Of a stretch of 33,133 bases of DNA, positions 15,827-23,800 are shown piece after piece. Origin of the DNA: an uncultured Lachnospiraceae bacterium (lineage in GTDB: Bacteria > Bacillota > Clostridia > Lachnospirales > Lachnospiraceae); the NCBI GenBank assembly GCA_910587305.1, contig CAJUKV010000037.1:1-33133 (forward strand), written 5' to 3'. Position numbers and translations under genes: made by a program. The notes under the pieces were generated by a model, which saw nothing but the letters and a program-made list of their open reading frames with translations, did no database searches and was not told the DNA's origin. How positions within the stretch are numbered: position 1 is the stretch's first letter; each line of letters starts with the position of its first letter.

Positions 15827-16438
15827 TCAATGGCTGGGAAGTAAAGTTATGGCTGTTTTAATATAGGTTATTGTATCATCCTTTGTGAGATACTCTCCTG
15901 CATAAGCGCACCCCTCACTGTCAAAAATATAAATCTCGTTGTTTTCCGACTCGCCAAAGCAAATATCAACCTCGCCGCCTGTGTATACATCGGAAATAGT
16001 GAACACAGTCCGGGTAATCCCATCCTCTTTTGTCCCGCTCTCGAAAGTGTATGTACCCCAGAGCATATCGCCGCTGCCCTCCCCCCTCATTATAATGAGG
16101 GACGCCATCGGGGTTCTTGATGGATCCTTAAATATTGAAAATATAAACTCTGTCCCGTCTTCGCCGGCAGCGTAAACGCCTGCATCTATCATTTCGGCGG
16201 AAACGTCAAGAAGCGTAAATTTCTCCGATTCGTCGACGGAATCCTCCACACCTTCTGTTTCCGACTTTGCCTCTGTATCGGCATCCAAATTCTTTCCCGA
16301 CTCTGCCGGAACTTCTGCCTCTGCTGTTTTAGCAGATGCGAACGCTTTTGTTTTTGAAGTTGCCTCACCGCCGCAGGCCGTAGACAATAATAACACCATT
16401 AGAGCAGTCAATACAATTGCTACAAAATTCTTTTTCAT
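15827..16438 (-). CDS. Putative lipoprotein of unknown function
   Basis: The 203-residue product starts with MKKNFVAIVLTALMVLLL and a lipobox-like LSTAC with C22, followed by GG, so it is probably anchored to the outer face of the membrane. A low-complexity acidic linker (about 25-65) precedes a roughly 135-residue domain with alternating beta-type patterns (TEFIFSIFKD, TYTFESG, NNEIYIFD) that I do not recognise. The start at 16438 is chosen over 16453 because of GAGAGG about 5 nt upstream. A perfect inverted repeat lies 30-57 nt upstream of the start. It is flanked by the antiporter (109 nt downstream) but no functional link is evident. Confidence 0.75.
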   Translation of the reverse strand: MKKNFVAIVLTALMVLLLSTACGGEATSKTKAFASAKTAEAEVPAESGKNLDADTEAKSETEGVEDSVDESEKFTLLDVSAEMIDAGVYAAGEDGTEFIFSIFKDPSRTPMASLIIMRGEGSGDMLWGTYTFESGTKEDGITRTVFTISDVYTGGEVDICFGESENNEIYIFDSEGCAYAGEYLTKDDTITYIKTAITLLPSH

Positions 16439-16467
16439 TGCACCTCTCCTCATTTTAACAGTTTTTA

Positions 16468-16495
16468 TTTACAACAGTTCAGGCAGTGTTGTAAA
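16468..16495. promoter_or_regulatory. 9-bp inverted repeat upstream of the lipoprotein gene
   Basis: TTTACAACA (16468-16476) and TGTTGTAAA (16487-16495) form a perfect dyad with a 10-nt centre. The two TACA/TGTA half sites are 19 bp apart centre to centre, about two helix turns, as expected for a dimeric repressor. No convincing -10/-35 pair was found next to it. Confidence 0.45.
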
Positions 16496-16581
16496 TATTT
16501 CGAAAAGTAGTGTACAGTAGCAATGAATCATAATGGCTCTTTTATCATAAATCGACCCTGAATTGCATTCAATCGACTGTC

Positions 16582-16627
16582 TCAGGCGCTTAACAACGAA
16601 ATCTTGTACAAAATGGCAAAATTTTGG
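16582..16627. repeat. 46-bp repeat (family R2), copy 2
   Basis: The reverse complement of 9111-9156 over about 46 bp, in the opposite orientation. It lies between the lipoprotein start and the DUF4143 ATPase stop, 17 nt from the latter. Confidence 0.75.
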
Positions 16628-16643
16628 TTCCGGTTTATCCGAG

Positions 16644-17954
16644 TTAGGAATGAATCATCACAGTCTCCAACTCTTCAATCGCATAAAGGGGTAAATTAAC
16701 CAGTTCTTTTTCCACTTTATAATCAGTCATTGCCGTACGAACAGCTATCTGCGGACCAAATTTCTCACGGTAAGTCTTCAGGCTCTTTGCCTTTAAATTG
16801 ATCTCCGCCTTTACTTCAACAGGCACTGCCAGCTCTCCGTTGTCTACCACAAAGTCCACTTCGCAGGAGCCCCGGTCATTGGTGTAATAATAGACATTAA
16901 AATTTGAATTTGTTGCAAACTGCTGCATCACATATTGCTCTGTTAACGCGCCTTTAAACTCTTTAAACATATCGTTTCCGTCAAGAAGACAGCCTGCTTT
17001 CAGTCCCGCCATACACCCAAGCAGGCCTATGTCCACCAAAAACAATTTAAACGCTTTCAAATCTTCATACGCTTTAAGCGGAAGATACGGCGCATTCACC
17101 CTGCCCACTTTATGGACAAGGCCGCAGTCGGAAAGCCACATAATTGCCGTCTCATAGTCCTTTGCCCTTCCTCCTTCACGCACAAGGCCATAAACAAATT
17201 TTTTGTTTTCTTTTGCAAGCTGGGAAGGGACGCTGTTCCAAACCATTCTGATTTTGGGCACGATTTCATTTGGCGCATGTTTGGAAAAGTCCTGCTCATA
17301 CGCATCAAGTATCCGCTTCTGGACTTCCCTGACCTCATTAAAATCATGATTCTCCGAAAACCGCAAAACAGCTTCGGGCATTCCCCCGACAAAATAGTAT
17401 TGCTTTAATGCGTCGATATAAAATTGTTTGAAATTCGTTATCATCTGAAAATCACAGTTTTCAAGCAAACCGGCAAACCGCTCATTTCCTGTTGCCATGA
17501 GAAATTCCTTATAGGATAATGGATACAGTTTCAAAAAATCAACCTTCCCTACGGGAAAAGAAGTTCCACTGTGAAGGGCAATTCCAAGAAGTGATCCCGC
17601 ACAAATGATGTGGTATTCAGGGGAATCCTCGCAAAAATATTTCAGGCTTGTAAGCGCTCTTGGCACTTCCTGCACTTCATCAAAGATGAGCAATGTATTT
17701 TCAGAATTTATTTTTTTGCCGGCATAAAGCTCCAGGCCCATGATAAGTCTGCCCGTCTGCAGATCGGACGAAAAAAGCTCCGCCATTCTTGCATTTGAAT
17801 CAAAATTGATATATACCGTGTCAGAATAAAACAGGCGTCCAAATTCTTTCATCAGCCAGGTTTTCCCTACCTGCCTTGCGCCTTCAATAATAAGAGGTTT
17901 ACGGTATTTACTTTCTTTCCATTTTTTTAGATTTTCTATTGCGCAGCGATACAT
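16644..17954 (-). CDS. AAA_14 ATPase with DUF4143 (PD-(D/E)XK-like) C-terminus
   Basis: The 436-residue protein is of the common bacterial/archaeal ATPase type with N-terminal AAA_14 and C-terminal DUF4143. Walker A is GARQVGKT (25-32), Walker B LLIFDEVQE (88-96), and the sensor region is HIICAGSLLG. The C-terminal half holds CEVDFVVDN then VPVEVKAE (D367, E380-x-K382), a nuclease-like D...ExK pattern. The family is widespread, and its function is not firmly known. ATG 17954 is chosen because GGAGG (17962-17966) is 7 nt upstream; two in-frame ATGs at 17960 and 17981 are too close or lack a site. It is unrelated in sequence to the ATPase at 11644-13362 although both combine an ATPase with a PD-(D/E)XK-like domain. 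Confidence 0.9.
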   Translation of the reverse strand: MYRCAIENLKKWKESKYRKPLIIEGARQVGKTWLMKEFGRLFYSDTVYINFDSNARMAELFSSDLQTGRLIMGLELYAGKKINSENTLLIFDEVQEVPRALTSLKYFCEDSPEYHIICAGSLLGIALHSGTSFPVGKVDFLKLYPLSYKEFLMATGNERFAGLLENCDFQMITNFKQFYIDALKQYYFVGGMPEAVLRFSENHDFNEVREVQKRILDAYEQDFSKHAPNEIVPKIRMVWNSVPSQLAKENKKFVYGLVREGGRAKDYETAIMWLSDCGLVHKVGRVNAPYLPLKAYEDLKAFKLFLVDIGLLGCMAGLKAGCLLDGNDMFKEFKGALTEQYVMQQFATNSNFNVYYYTNDRGSCEVDFVVDNGELAVPVEVKAEINLKAKSLKTYREKFGPQIAVRTAMTDYKVEKELVNLPLYAIEELETVMIHS

Positions 17955-17979
17955 ATGCATACCTCCGAACCTTTTATAC

Positions 17980-18007
17980 ATTATATTATGCCACGCAAGT
18001 ACAAAAA
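17980..18007 (-). promoter_or_regulatory. Weak candidate promoter of the DUF4143 ATPase gene
   Basis: A perfect TATAAT on the minus strand (17980-17985) lies 26 nt before the start codon, with TTTTTG (18002-18007) at a 16-nt spacing as a poor -35 box. Confidence 0.3.
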
Positions 18008-18038
18008 TAGCAACGAAAATTGTATCTGATACACATTT

Positions 18039-18066
18039 TTTACAACGAAAAACGTGTATATATAAT
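18039..18066 (+). promoter_or_regulatory. Near-consensus plus-strand promoter facing the HEPN toxin gene
   Basis: TTTACA (18039-18044) and TATAAT (18061-18066) are separated by 16 nt. The transcript would begin near 18073, pass a 15-codon frame and then run antisense through the 3' end of the HEPN gene (from 18135). No plus-strand gene follows for 13 kb, so the only visible roles are a tiny peptide or an antisense RNA. Confidence 0.55.
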
Positions 18067-18096
18067 GATAGAGAAATAACGGAGTTTTATACGGAA

Positions 18097-18144
18097 ATGA
18101 AAAGTCAGATTAAAAAAGAAACCGTAAGACACATTTACCTGTAA
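18097..18144 (+). CDS. Possible 15-residue peptide
   Basis: ATG 18097 opens the frame MKSQIKKETVRHIYL, ended by TAA at 18142-18144. GGAG at 18081-18084 is 12 nt away, which is far for a ribosome site. The frame is strongly basic and overlaps the last 10 nt of the HEPN gene on the other strand. It is listed because it follows a good promoter; it may not be translated. Confidence 0.2.
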   Translation: MKSQIKKETVRHIYL

Positions 18145-18536
18145 TATTTTTCAACACGCTCTTTTAATTTCTCAAACAACGGATAATACACTTTGACAAT
18201 GTTTTGAAACTGCTCTTCCGCAAGGGTTCCGTCATAATCATGCGCTAACTGGTTCCGCACCCGAAGCATCTTCATCCACGTGTCATCATCAATAATTCCA
18301 TTGGCAAATGCCTGCTGCAGAGTTTCCCGCGGCGACCCAAGCGCAAAGTCAAGAATTTCAAGCTCTTTTGTCAATATATCCTTCATCACCTTCCACGCAA
18401 TGTCAAATGTAAAGTTATAATTCAAAACCGTCCCTTCCAGCACAAAGTCAGCCTTTGCATCGGCGTTCAGACTCTTTCCCAGATTTTTCAGGCTCTTACA
18501 AAATGTGCGGTATCGATTAATAGATTTGTATTCCAT
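18135..18536 (-). CDS. HEPN-domain toxin / nucleotidyltransferase partner (HepT, HI0074-like)
   Basis: The 133-residue all-helical protein is the HEPN partner of the overlapping MNT gene. In characterised HepT-MntA modules the HEPN protein is an RNase toxin with an Rx4HxY active site. Here RNQLAHDY gives R94, H99 and Y101 exactly, so the toxin site looks intact. The gene is second in the pair and overlaps the MNT gene by 20 nt. Its own GGAGG is 12 nt from the ATG, longer than ideal, so its translation may depend on coupling to the MNT gene. A plus-strand promoter at 18039-18066 points into its 3' end. The RNA target is not visible from sequence. Confidence 0.85.
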   Translation of the reverse strand: MEYKSINRYRTFCKSLKNLGKSLNADAKADFVLEGTVLNYNFTFDIAWKVMKDILTKELEILDFALGSPRETLQQAFANGIIDDDTWMKMLRVRNQLAHDYDGTLAEEQFQNIVKVYYPLFEKLKERVEKYYR

Positions 18537-18843
18537 ATTTTCTTATATCCTCCGGCAAAAATTCATTGTTAATACCGTCATAATCAAAAATATCTATTTT
18601 CCGAAGAGTATCTATCTCCAAAAGCTCATTTTCCAGCTGCAAAATATCTTCACATCCATAAACCACAAAATCAATATCGCTCGTTGCCGACGCTGTGCCA
18701 GTTGCAAAGGAGCCAAACAAATCCAAACGCTTAACACCATTTGCTTTGCATATCTTTGTAACCTTATCAATCAATTCCGATATAGGCGTGACATTCGGAT
18801 TTCCTTTTATACTCTTCCCCTGAAAGGCTGTTTTCCCATGCAT
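18517..18843 (-). CDS. MNT-family minimal nucleotidyltransferase antitoxin (MntA-like)
   Basis: The 108-residue protein has the minimal nucleotidyltransferase motif GSx10DxD in GSFATGTASATSDID (G44 to D58) and a third acidic position in KIDIFDYD (D84 or D87). In studied pairs MntA transfers AMP groups to a tyrosine of the HEPN toxin and so silences it. The ATG at 18843 is chosen: it gives the usual family length and follows AAGGAAG by about 8 nt; the upstream in-frame ATG at 18870 has no site. The gene is first in a two-gene unit. Confidence 0.85.
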   Translation of the reverse strand: MHGKTAFQGKSIKGNPNVTPISELIDKVTKICKANGVKRLDLFGSFATGTASATSDIDFVVYGCEDILQLENELLEIDTLRKIDIFDYDGINNEFLPEDIRKYGIQIY

Positions 18844-18961
18844 ACCTGCCACTTCCTTCCCAAATCTCATTTATACATTACTATTATATAAAGTTAAATT
18901 CAACACATCGTTTTGATACTATTTTATGCTTTTTCCGTTTCCATCCGCAACCCGCCCCCGT

Positions 18962-19049
18962 AATCAAGCAGGGAAACTTTTCTCCCTACTCGCCGCGCGG
19001 CCCGCATGCTGCCCTGGCAGCAAATTTCCTTATGCGGGCCTGTGCATAA
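18962..19049. repeat. Structured intergenic repeat R1, copy C
   Basis: Module 1 pairs GCAGGGA (18968-18974) with TCCCTAC (18983-18989) with one mismatch. Module 2 pairs GGCCCGCAT (18999-19007) perfectly with ATGCGGGCC (19032-19040), and the inner hairpin is GCTGCC/GGCAGC (19008-19021). Both stems differ from copies A and B by paired changes. It abuts the gltD terminator. The remaining 18871-18961 gap shows only AT-rich upstream DNA of the MNT gene. Confidence 0.88.
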
Positions 19050-19089
19050 GAAAAACCCTGCAATTACCGAAGTAGCCGCAGGGTTTTTC
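19050..19089 (-). terminator. gltD terminator
   Basis: GAAAAACCCTGC (19050-19061) and GCAGGGTTTTTC (19078-19089) are perfectly complementary over 12 bp. On the minus strand the stem is followed by a T-rich tract. It lies about 100 nt after the gltD stop. Confidence 0.85.
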
Positions 19090-19190
19090 TCCTTTTTCTT
19101 CGTAAAATTTCCTTCGGGAGAATTTCCTTTAAGAAAAATTTTTTGCGCCGTCAGGAAAATTTGAAGTACATCAGGATAAAAAACTCCCCT

Positions 19191-20681
19191 TCAATGTACC
19201 ATTAAATTTGTATACCCCATCAGGCTCTCGTCCACGGCCCTGGCCGCTTCCCGCCCTTCTCTGATTGCCCACACCACCAGGGACTGGCCTCTGTGCATAT
19301 CCCCTGCGGTAAAGACGTTTTTAACGGAGGTCTCATACCTGCCCGGCGCCGTATTTACATTGGTGCGCTGATTCACTTCCACTTTAAAAGCGTCCGTCAC
19401 ATACTTCTGGCTCCCTAAGAATCCTGCCGCAATCAGCACAATCTCCGCCGGAAGTATCTTCTCCGAACCTGCCACCTCTTTCATGCTCATTCGTCCCGTA
19501 TCGTCCTTCTCCCAGGAGAGCTTCACAATCTTAACCGCTTTCAGGTTCCCGTTTTTATCCTTCACAAACTCTTTTACCGTGGATTCGTAAATTCTTGGGT
19601 CGTGGCCAAACACCGCAATTGCCTCCTCCTGGCCGTAGTCCGTCTTTAAAACTTTCGGCCATTGGGGCCAAGGATTATTTTCCGCCCGCGTATCCGGCGC
19701 TTTGGGCATCATTTCAATCTGGGTGACGGATTTGCAGCCGTGGCGGATGCTGGTTCCCACGCAGTCGTTCCCGGTGTCGCCGCCGCCGATAATCACCACG
19801 TTTTTGCCCTTCACGTTTACAAATTTTCCATCCGCAAAACCTGAATCCAGCAGGCTTTTGGTATTTGCTTTCAGGAAATCCACCGCAAAATAAATCCCTT
19901 TTGCATCTCTTCCCGGCGCGTTAATATCGCGGGGATTGGACGCGCCGCAGGCAAGCACCACCCTGTCGAAATCCTTCAAAAGTTTTTCGGCCTTTAAATC
20001 CTTTCCCACATCCGCGCCTGTCACAAAGGTGACGCCCTCGTCCTCCATCACTTTCACTTTCCGCTCCACAATGTGTTTTTCCAGCTTCATATTGGGGATG
20101 CCATACATCAAAAGCCCGCCAATCCTGTCCGAACGCTCGAACACCGTGACGCTGTGTCCTCTTTTGTTCAGCTGATCCGCCACCGCAAGGCCGGAGGGTC
20201 CGCTGCCCACCACCGCCACGGTTTTGCCGGTTCTCACTTTGGGAGGCTTAGGAGCCGCATAGCCTTCCTGATAAGCGTTTTCAATAATGGCATACTCATT
20301 TTCTTTGGTGGCAACCGGGTCTCCGTTCAGGCCGCAGGTGCAGGCCGCCTCGCAAAGGGCCGGGCACACCCGGGACGTAAACTCCGGGAAACTGTTGGTT
20401 TTCTTAAGGCGATTGTAAGCCTGCTTCCAGTTGCCCATATACACAAGGTCGTTCCACTCGGGCACCAGATTATGCAGAGGGCATCCGCTTGCCATGCCCC
20501 CAAGGTTCATTCCCGACTGGCAAAAGGGAACCCCGCACTCCATACATCGCGCCCCCTGAAGCTGCTGTCTTTCTTTGGGGAGGTGTTCGTGAAATTCGTT
20601 AAAATGTTTGATTCTCTCCTTAGGCGACTCGTCCTTTGATACCTCTCTTTTATATTCCATAAATCCTGTTGGCTTTCCCAT
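19191..20681 (-). CDS. gltD: Glutamate synthase small subunit (NAD(P)H-dependent)
   Basis: GltD is the FAD and iron-sulfur subunit that takes electrons from NAD(P)H and passes them to GltB. The 496-residue product has the N-terminal cluster region CMECGVPFC (46-54), C67 and CPALCEAACTC (106-116), the FAD-binding GSGPSG, the NAD(P)-binding GGGDTGNDC, and the C-terminal FTAGDMHRGQSLVVWAI FAD motif. ATG 20681 is chosen because GGAGG (20688-20692) is 6 nt upstream; an in-frame start at 20729 lacks support. It follows gltB by 193 nt in the same direction. A 9-bp hairpin lies 5 nt upstream of its Shine-Dalgarno, and a branched structure lies further upstream, so its expression may be adjusted separately from gltB. 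Confidence 0.96.
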   Translation of the reverse strand: MGKPTGFMEYKREVSKDESPKERIKHFNEFHEHLPKERQQLQGARCMECGVPFCQSGMNLGGMASGCPLHNLVPEWNDLVYMGNWKQAYNRLKKTNSFPEFTSRVCPALCEAACTCGLNGDPVATKENEYAIIENAYQEGYAAPKPPKVRTGKTVAVVGSGPSGLAVADQLNKRGHSVTVFERSDRIGGLLMYGIPNMKLEKHIVERKVKVMEDEGVTFVTGADVGKDLKAEKLLKDFDRVVLACGASNPRDINAPGRDAKGIYFAVDFLKANTKSLLDSGFADGKFVNVKGKNVVIIGGGDTGNDCVGTSIRHGCKSVTQIEMMPKAPDTRAENNPWPQWPKVLKTDYGQEEAIAVFGHDPRIYESTVKEFVKDKNGNLKAVKIVKLSWEKDDTGRMSMKEVAGSEKILPAEIVLIAAGFLGSQKYVTDAFKVEVNQRTNVNTAPGRYETSVKNVFTAGDMHRGQSLVVWAIREGREAARAVDESLMGYTNLMVH

Positions 20682-20697
20682 ATTATACCTCCTGCAT

Positions 20698-20718
20698 ATC
20701 GCAAGCCATGCTTGCGAT
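20698..20718 (-). promoter_or_regulatory. 9-bp hairpin 5 nt upstream of the gltD Shine-Dalgarno (family R4, copy 2)
   Basis: ATCGCAAGC (20698-20706) pairs perfectly with GCTTGCGAT (20710-20718) around a 3-nt loop. It is homologous to the hairpin at 3886-3906 and stands at the same distance from the ribosome site. Confidence 0.6.
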
Positions 20719-20726
20719 ACTGCCAT

Positions 20727-20793
20727 CAATAGAAGTTTGGAAGTTTGCTTCCAAACATTCTCACTCCATCGGCCATCTATGGCTTTTCTATTG
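20727..20793 (-). promoter_or_regulatory. Branched RNA structure in the gltB-gltD gap
   Basis: CAATAGAA (20727-20734) pairs with TTCTATTG (20786-20793) and encloses two hairpins: GTTTGGAAG/CTTCCAAAC (20735-20756) and GCCA/TGGC (20772-20783). This predicts a three-way junction in the gltB-gltD mRNA. It could be a processing site, a partial attenuator or another repeat. No T-run follows, so it is not a simple terminator. Confidence 0.5.
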
Positions 20794-20874
20794 CTGTCCT
20801 GCTGCCGCTTCCATATTCCAGCGCGTCACAGATGCCTACAAAATTCTTACTCTATAACGCGGCATTTGCAAAAT

Positions 20875-23800
20875 CTATTTGCCGCTTTCTTTCGCTGCGT
20901 AAAAAGCTTCAATCTGCGCCTGCTCCGCGCTCAGTCCCTTTTCCTCCATCTGTACAATCGCCGTGAGCATCTTCTCATAGTCGTGGGGAATAATCTTCTT
21001 AAACTTAGGCAGATAGTCCTTAAAATTATCTAACACCTCTTTCCCCTTCTCCGAGTTGGTCAGGGCCACATGCTCTTTAATCATTTCTTTCAGCTCAATG
21101 ACGTCATACTTGGAGGTCACTTCATAGGAGGAAACCATTTCTTTGTTCAGACGGATATAAAGGTCGTTGTCCTCGTCCAGCACGTAAGCGATTCCGCCGC
21201 TCATGCCCGCCGCAAAGTTTTTGCCGGTTCTGCCGAGCACCACCACGCGCCCGCCTGTCATGTACTCGCAGCCATGGTCGCCTACGCCCTCCACAACCGC
21301 GATGGCCCCTGAATTGCGCACGCAGAAGCGCTCGCCCGCCACGCCGTTTATAAAAGCTTTGCCGCTGGTAGCCCCATAGAGAGCGACGTTTCCTATAATA
21401 ATATTGTTTTCCGCATGAAAACGGCTTCCCCTTGGAGGATAAACCACCAGCTTGCCGCCGGAAAGTCCTTTTCCAAAGTAATCGTTGCTGTCCCCCACAA
21501 GCTCAAGGGTAAGGCCCTTGGGTATAAAAGCGCCGAAGCTCTGTCCTCCCGCGCCCCTGCAAAGCACATGGTAGGTATCCTCCTCCAGTTCGTCTCCCAG
21601 CGTTTTGGTGATTTCCGCTCCTAAAATTGTGCCGAAGGCTCTGTCCGTATTTTTCACATCCACTTCTATGCTGCGTTTGCCGCCCTCGCTCATGACTCTG
21701 CGAAGCTGCTTTAAGAGCACTTTTTCATCCATGGTGTTTTCCAGCTTAAAATCATAAACCTGTTTCGGGTCAAAGGTTACCTTTTCCCTGCCCCCTGCAT
21801 AGGGATTTGTAAGGATAAGGCTTAAATCAATCTGTCTTTGACTCTCGCTTAAACTGTCCTTTATTTTTAACAGCTCCGTGTGCCCTACCAGCTCATCCAC
21901 CGTGCGCACACCCAGCTTTGCCATGTACTCCCGAAGCTCCTGTGCGATAAACCGCATAAAATTCATCACATATTCCGGTTTTCCCTTAAAGTTTTTGCGA
22001 AGCTCCGGATTCTGCGTCGCCACGCCCACAGGGCAGGTATCCAGATTGCAGACGCGCATCATCACGCAGCCCATGGTCACAAGGGGCGCAGTGGCAAAGC
22101 CAAACTCCTCCGCCCCCAGGATGGCGGCAATGGCCACATCCCGGCCGCTCATGAGCTTTCCGTCCGTCTCAATCCGCACTTTATTTCGAAGGCCGTTCAT
22201 AATCAGGGTCTGGTGGGTTTCCGCTAGGCCCAGTTCCCAGGGAAGGCCCGCATTGTGGATGGAATTTCTGGGAGCCGCCCCGGTGCCTCCGTCATAGCCG
22301 GACACCAAAATCACCTGCGCCCCCGCCTTGGCAACCCCTGCCGCAACGGTGCCCACGCCTGCCTCGGAAACCAGCTTGACGCTGATTCTTGCGTCCTTGT
22401 TGGCATTTTTCAAATCGTAAATCAGCTCCGCCAAATCCTCGATGGAATAAATATCATGGTGAGGCGGGGGCGAAATCAGGCCCACGCCCGGCGTGGAATG
22501 TCTGGTTTTTGCAATCCACGGGTAAACCTTGCCGCCGGGGAGGTGCCCCCCTTCTCCGGGTTTCGCCCCCTGAGCCATCTTAATCTGAATTTCATTTGCG
22601 CTTACCAGATATCTGCTGGTGACGCCGAACCGCCCGGAGGCCACCTGCTTGATGGCGGAGCATCTGTTTACCCCGTCCGTCCCTACGGAAAGCCGGTCTA
22701 AATCCTCGCCGCCCTCCCCTGAGTTGGAACGGGCGTGAAGGCGGTTCATGGCAATGGCCATGGTCTCGTGGGCCTCCTTGGAAATGGAGCCGTAGGACAT
22801 GGCCCCCGTTTTAAATCTTGTGACAATGGATTCCACGCTCTCCACTTCCTCAATGGGAACGCCTTTTTCCGGGTATTGAAAGTCCATAAGGCCGCGCAGG
22901 TTTTTGATGGAAGTTTCGTCGTTGACCAGAGCGGTGTACTGTTTAAACAGCTCATAATCCCCGCGCTTTGTGGACTCCTGTAACAGGTGAATGGTGGCGG
23001 GGTTATAAAGGTGTTCGTCCGCTCCGCTTCTCATTTTGTGATGTCCAAGGCTGTCTAACGTCAGGTCGTTTGCAAGCCCTAAGGGGTCAAAAGCCCGCGA
23101 ATGCAGCGCGTCCACCTGCTTCTCAATATCCTTAATCGTGATACCGCCCACACGGCAGACCGTGTGAGGGAAATATTTGTCAATTACCTCTTTGTCAATG
23201 CCGATGGCCTCAAAAATCTGGGAACCCTCATAGGACTGAATGGTGCTGATTCCCATTTTGGAGGCAATCTTTACAATGCCGTGAAGAATTGCATTGTTGT
23301 AATCCTCCACCGCCGCGTAATAATCTTTATCCAGCATATGACTGTCAATCAGTTCTTTGATGGATTCCAACGCCAGATAAGGGTTGATGGCGCAGGCGCC
23401 GTATCCGAGCAGGGTTGCAAAATGGTGCACTTCCCTTGGCTCCCCTGATTCCAGAATAAGGGCTACGCTGGTCTTTTTCTTGGTCACCACCAGATGCCGG
23501 TTCAGGGCGGAAACCGCGAGCAGGGAGGGAATTGCCACATGATTTTCGTCCACCCCTCTGTCGGAGAGAATGATAATGTTGGCCCCGTCCCGGTACGCCC
23601 TGTCCACTTCCACGAAAAGCCTGTCGATGGCCCTCTCCAGGCTGGTATTTTTGTAATAGGTAATGGGGATTACCTCCACCTTAAAGCCGTCCTTTTTCAT
23701 GCTTTTTATTTTCATAATGTCCGTATTGGTCAAAATAGGATTGTTCACCCGGAGCATGTTGCAGTTCTTGGGTATCTGTTCCAAAATGTTCCCGTCCGTC

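Noticed and set aside
16452..16457. TAAAAT -10 box for the lipoprotein gene
   Set aside because: Transcription would start inside the ribosome site, and no -35 box fits.
15715..20698. 18-bp identical sequence around the ribosome sites of the antiporter and gltD genes
   Set aside because: It is mostly an optimal Shine-Dalgarno with AT-rich flanks, so chance or common usage explains it; it is too short to call a repeat.
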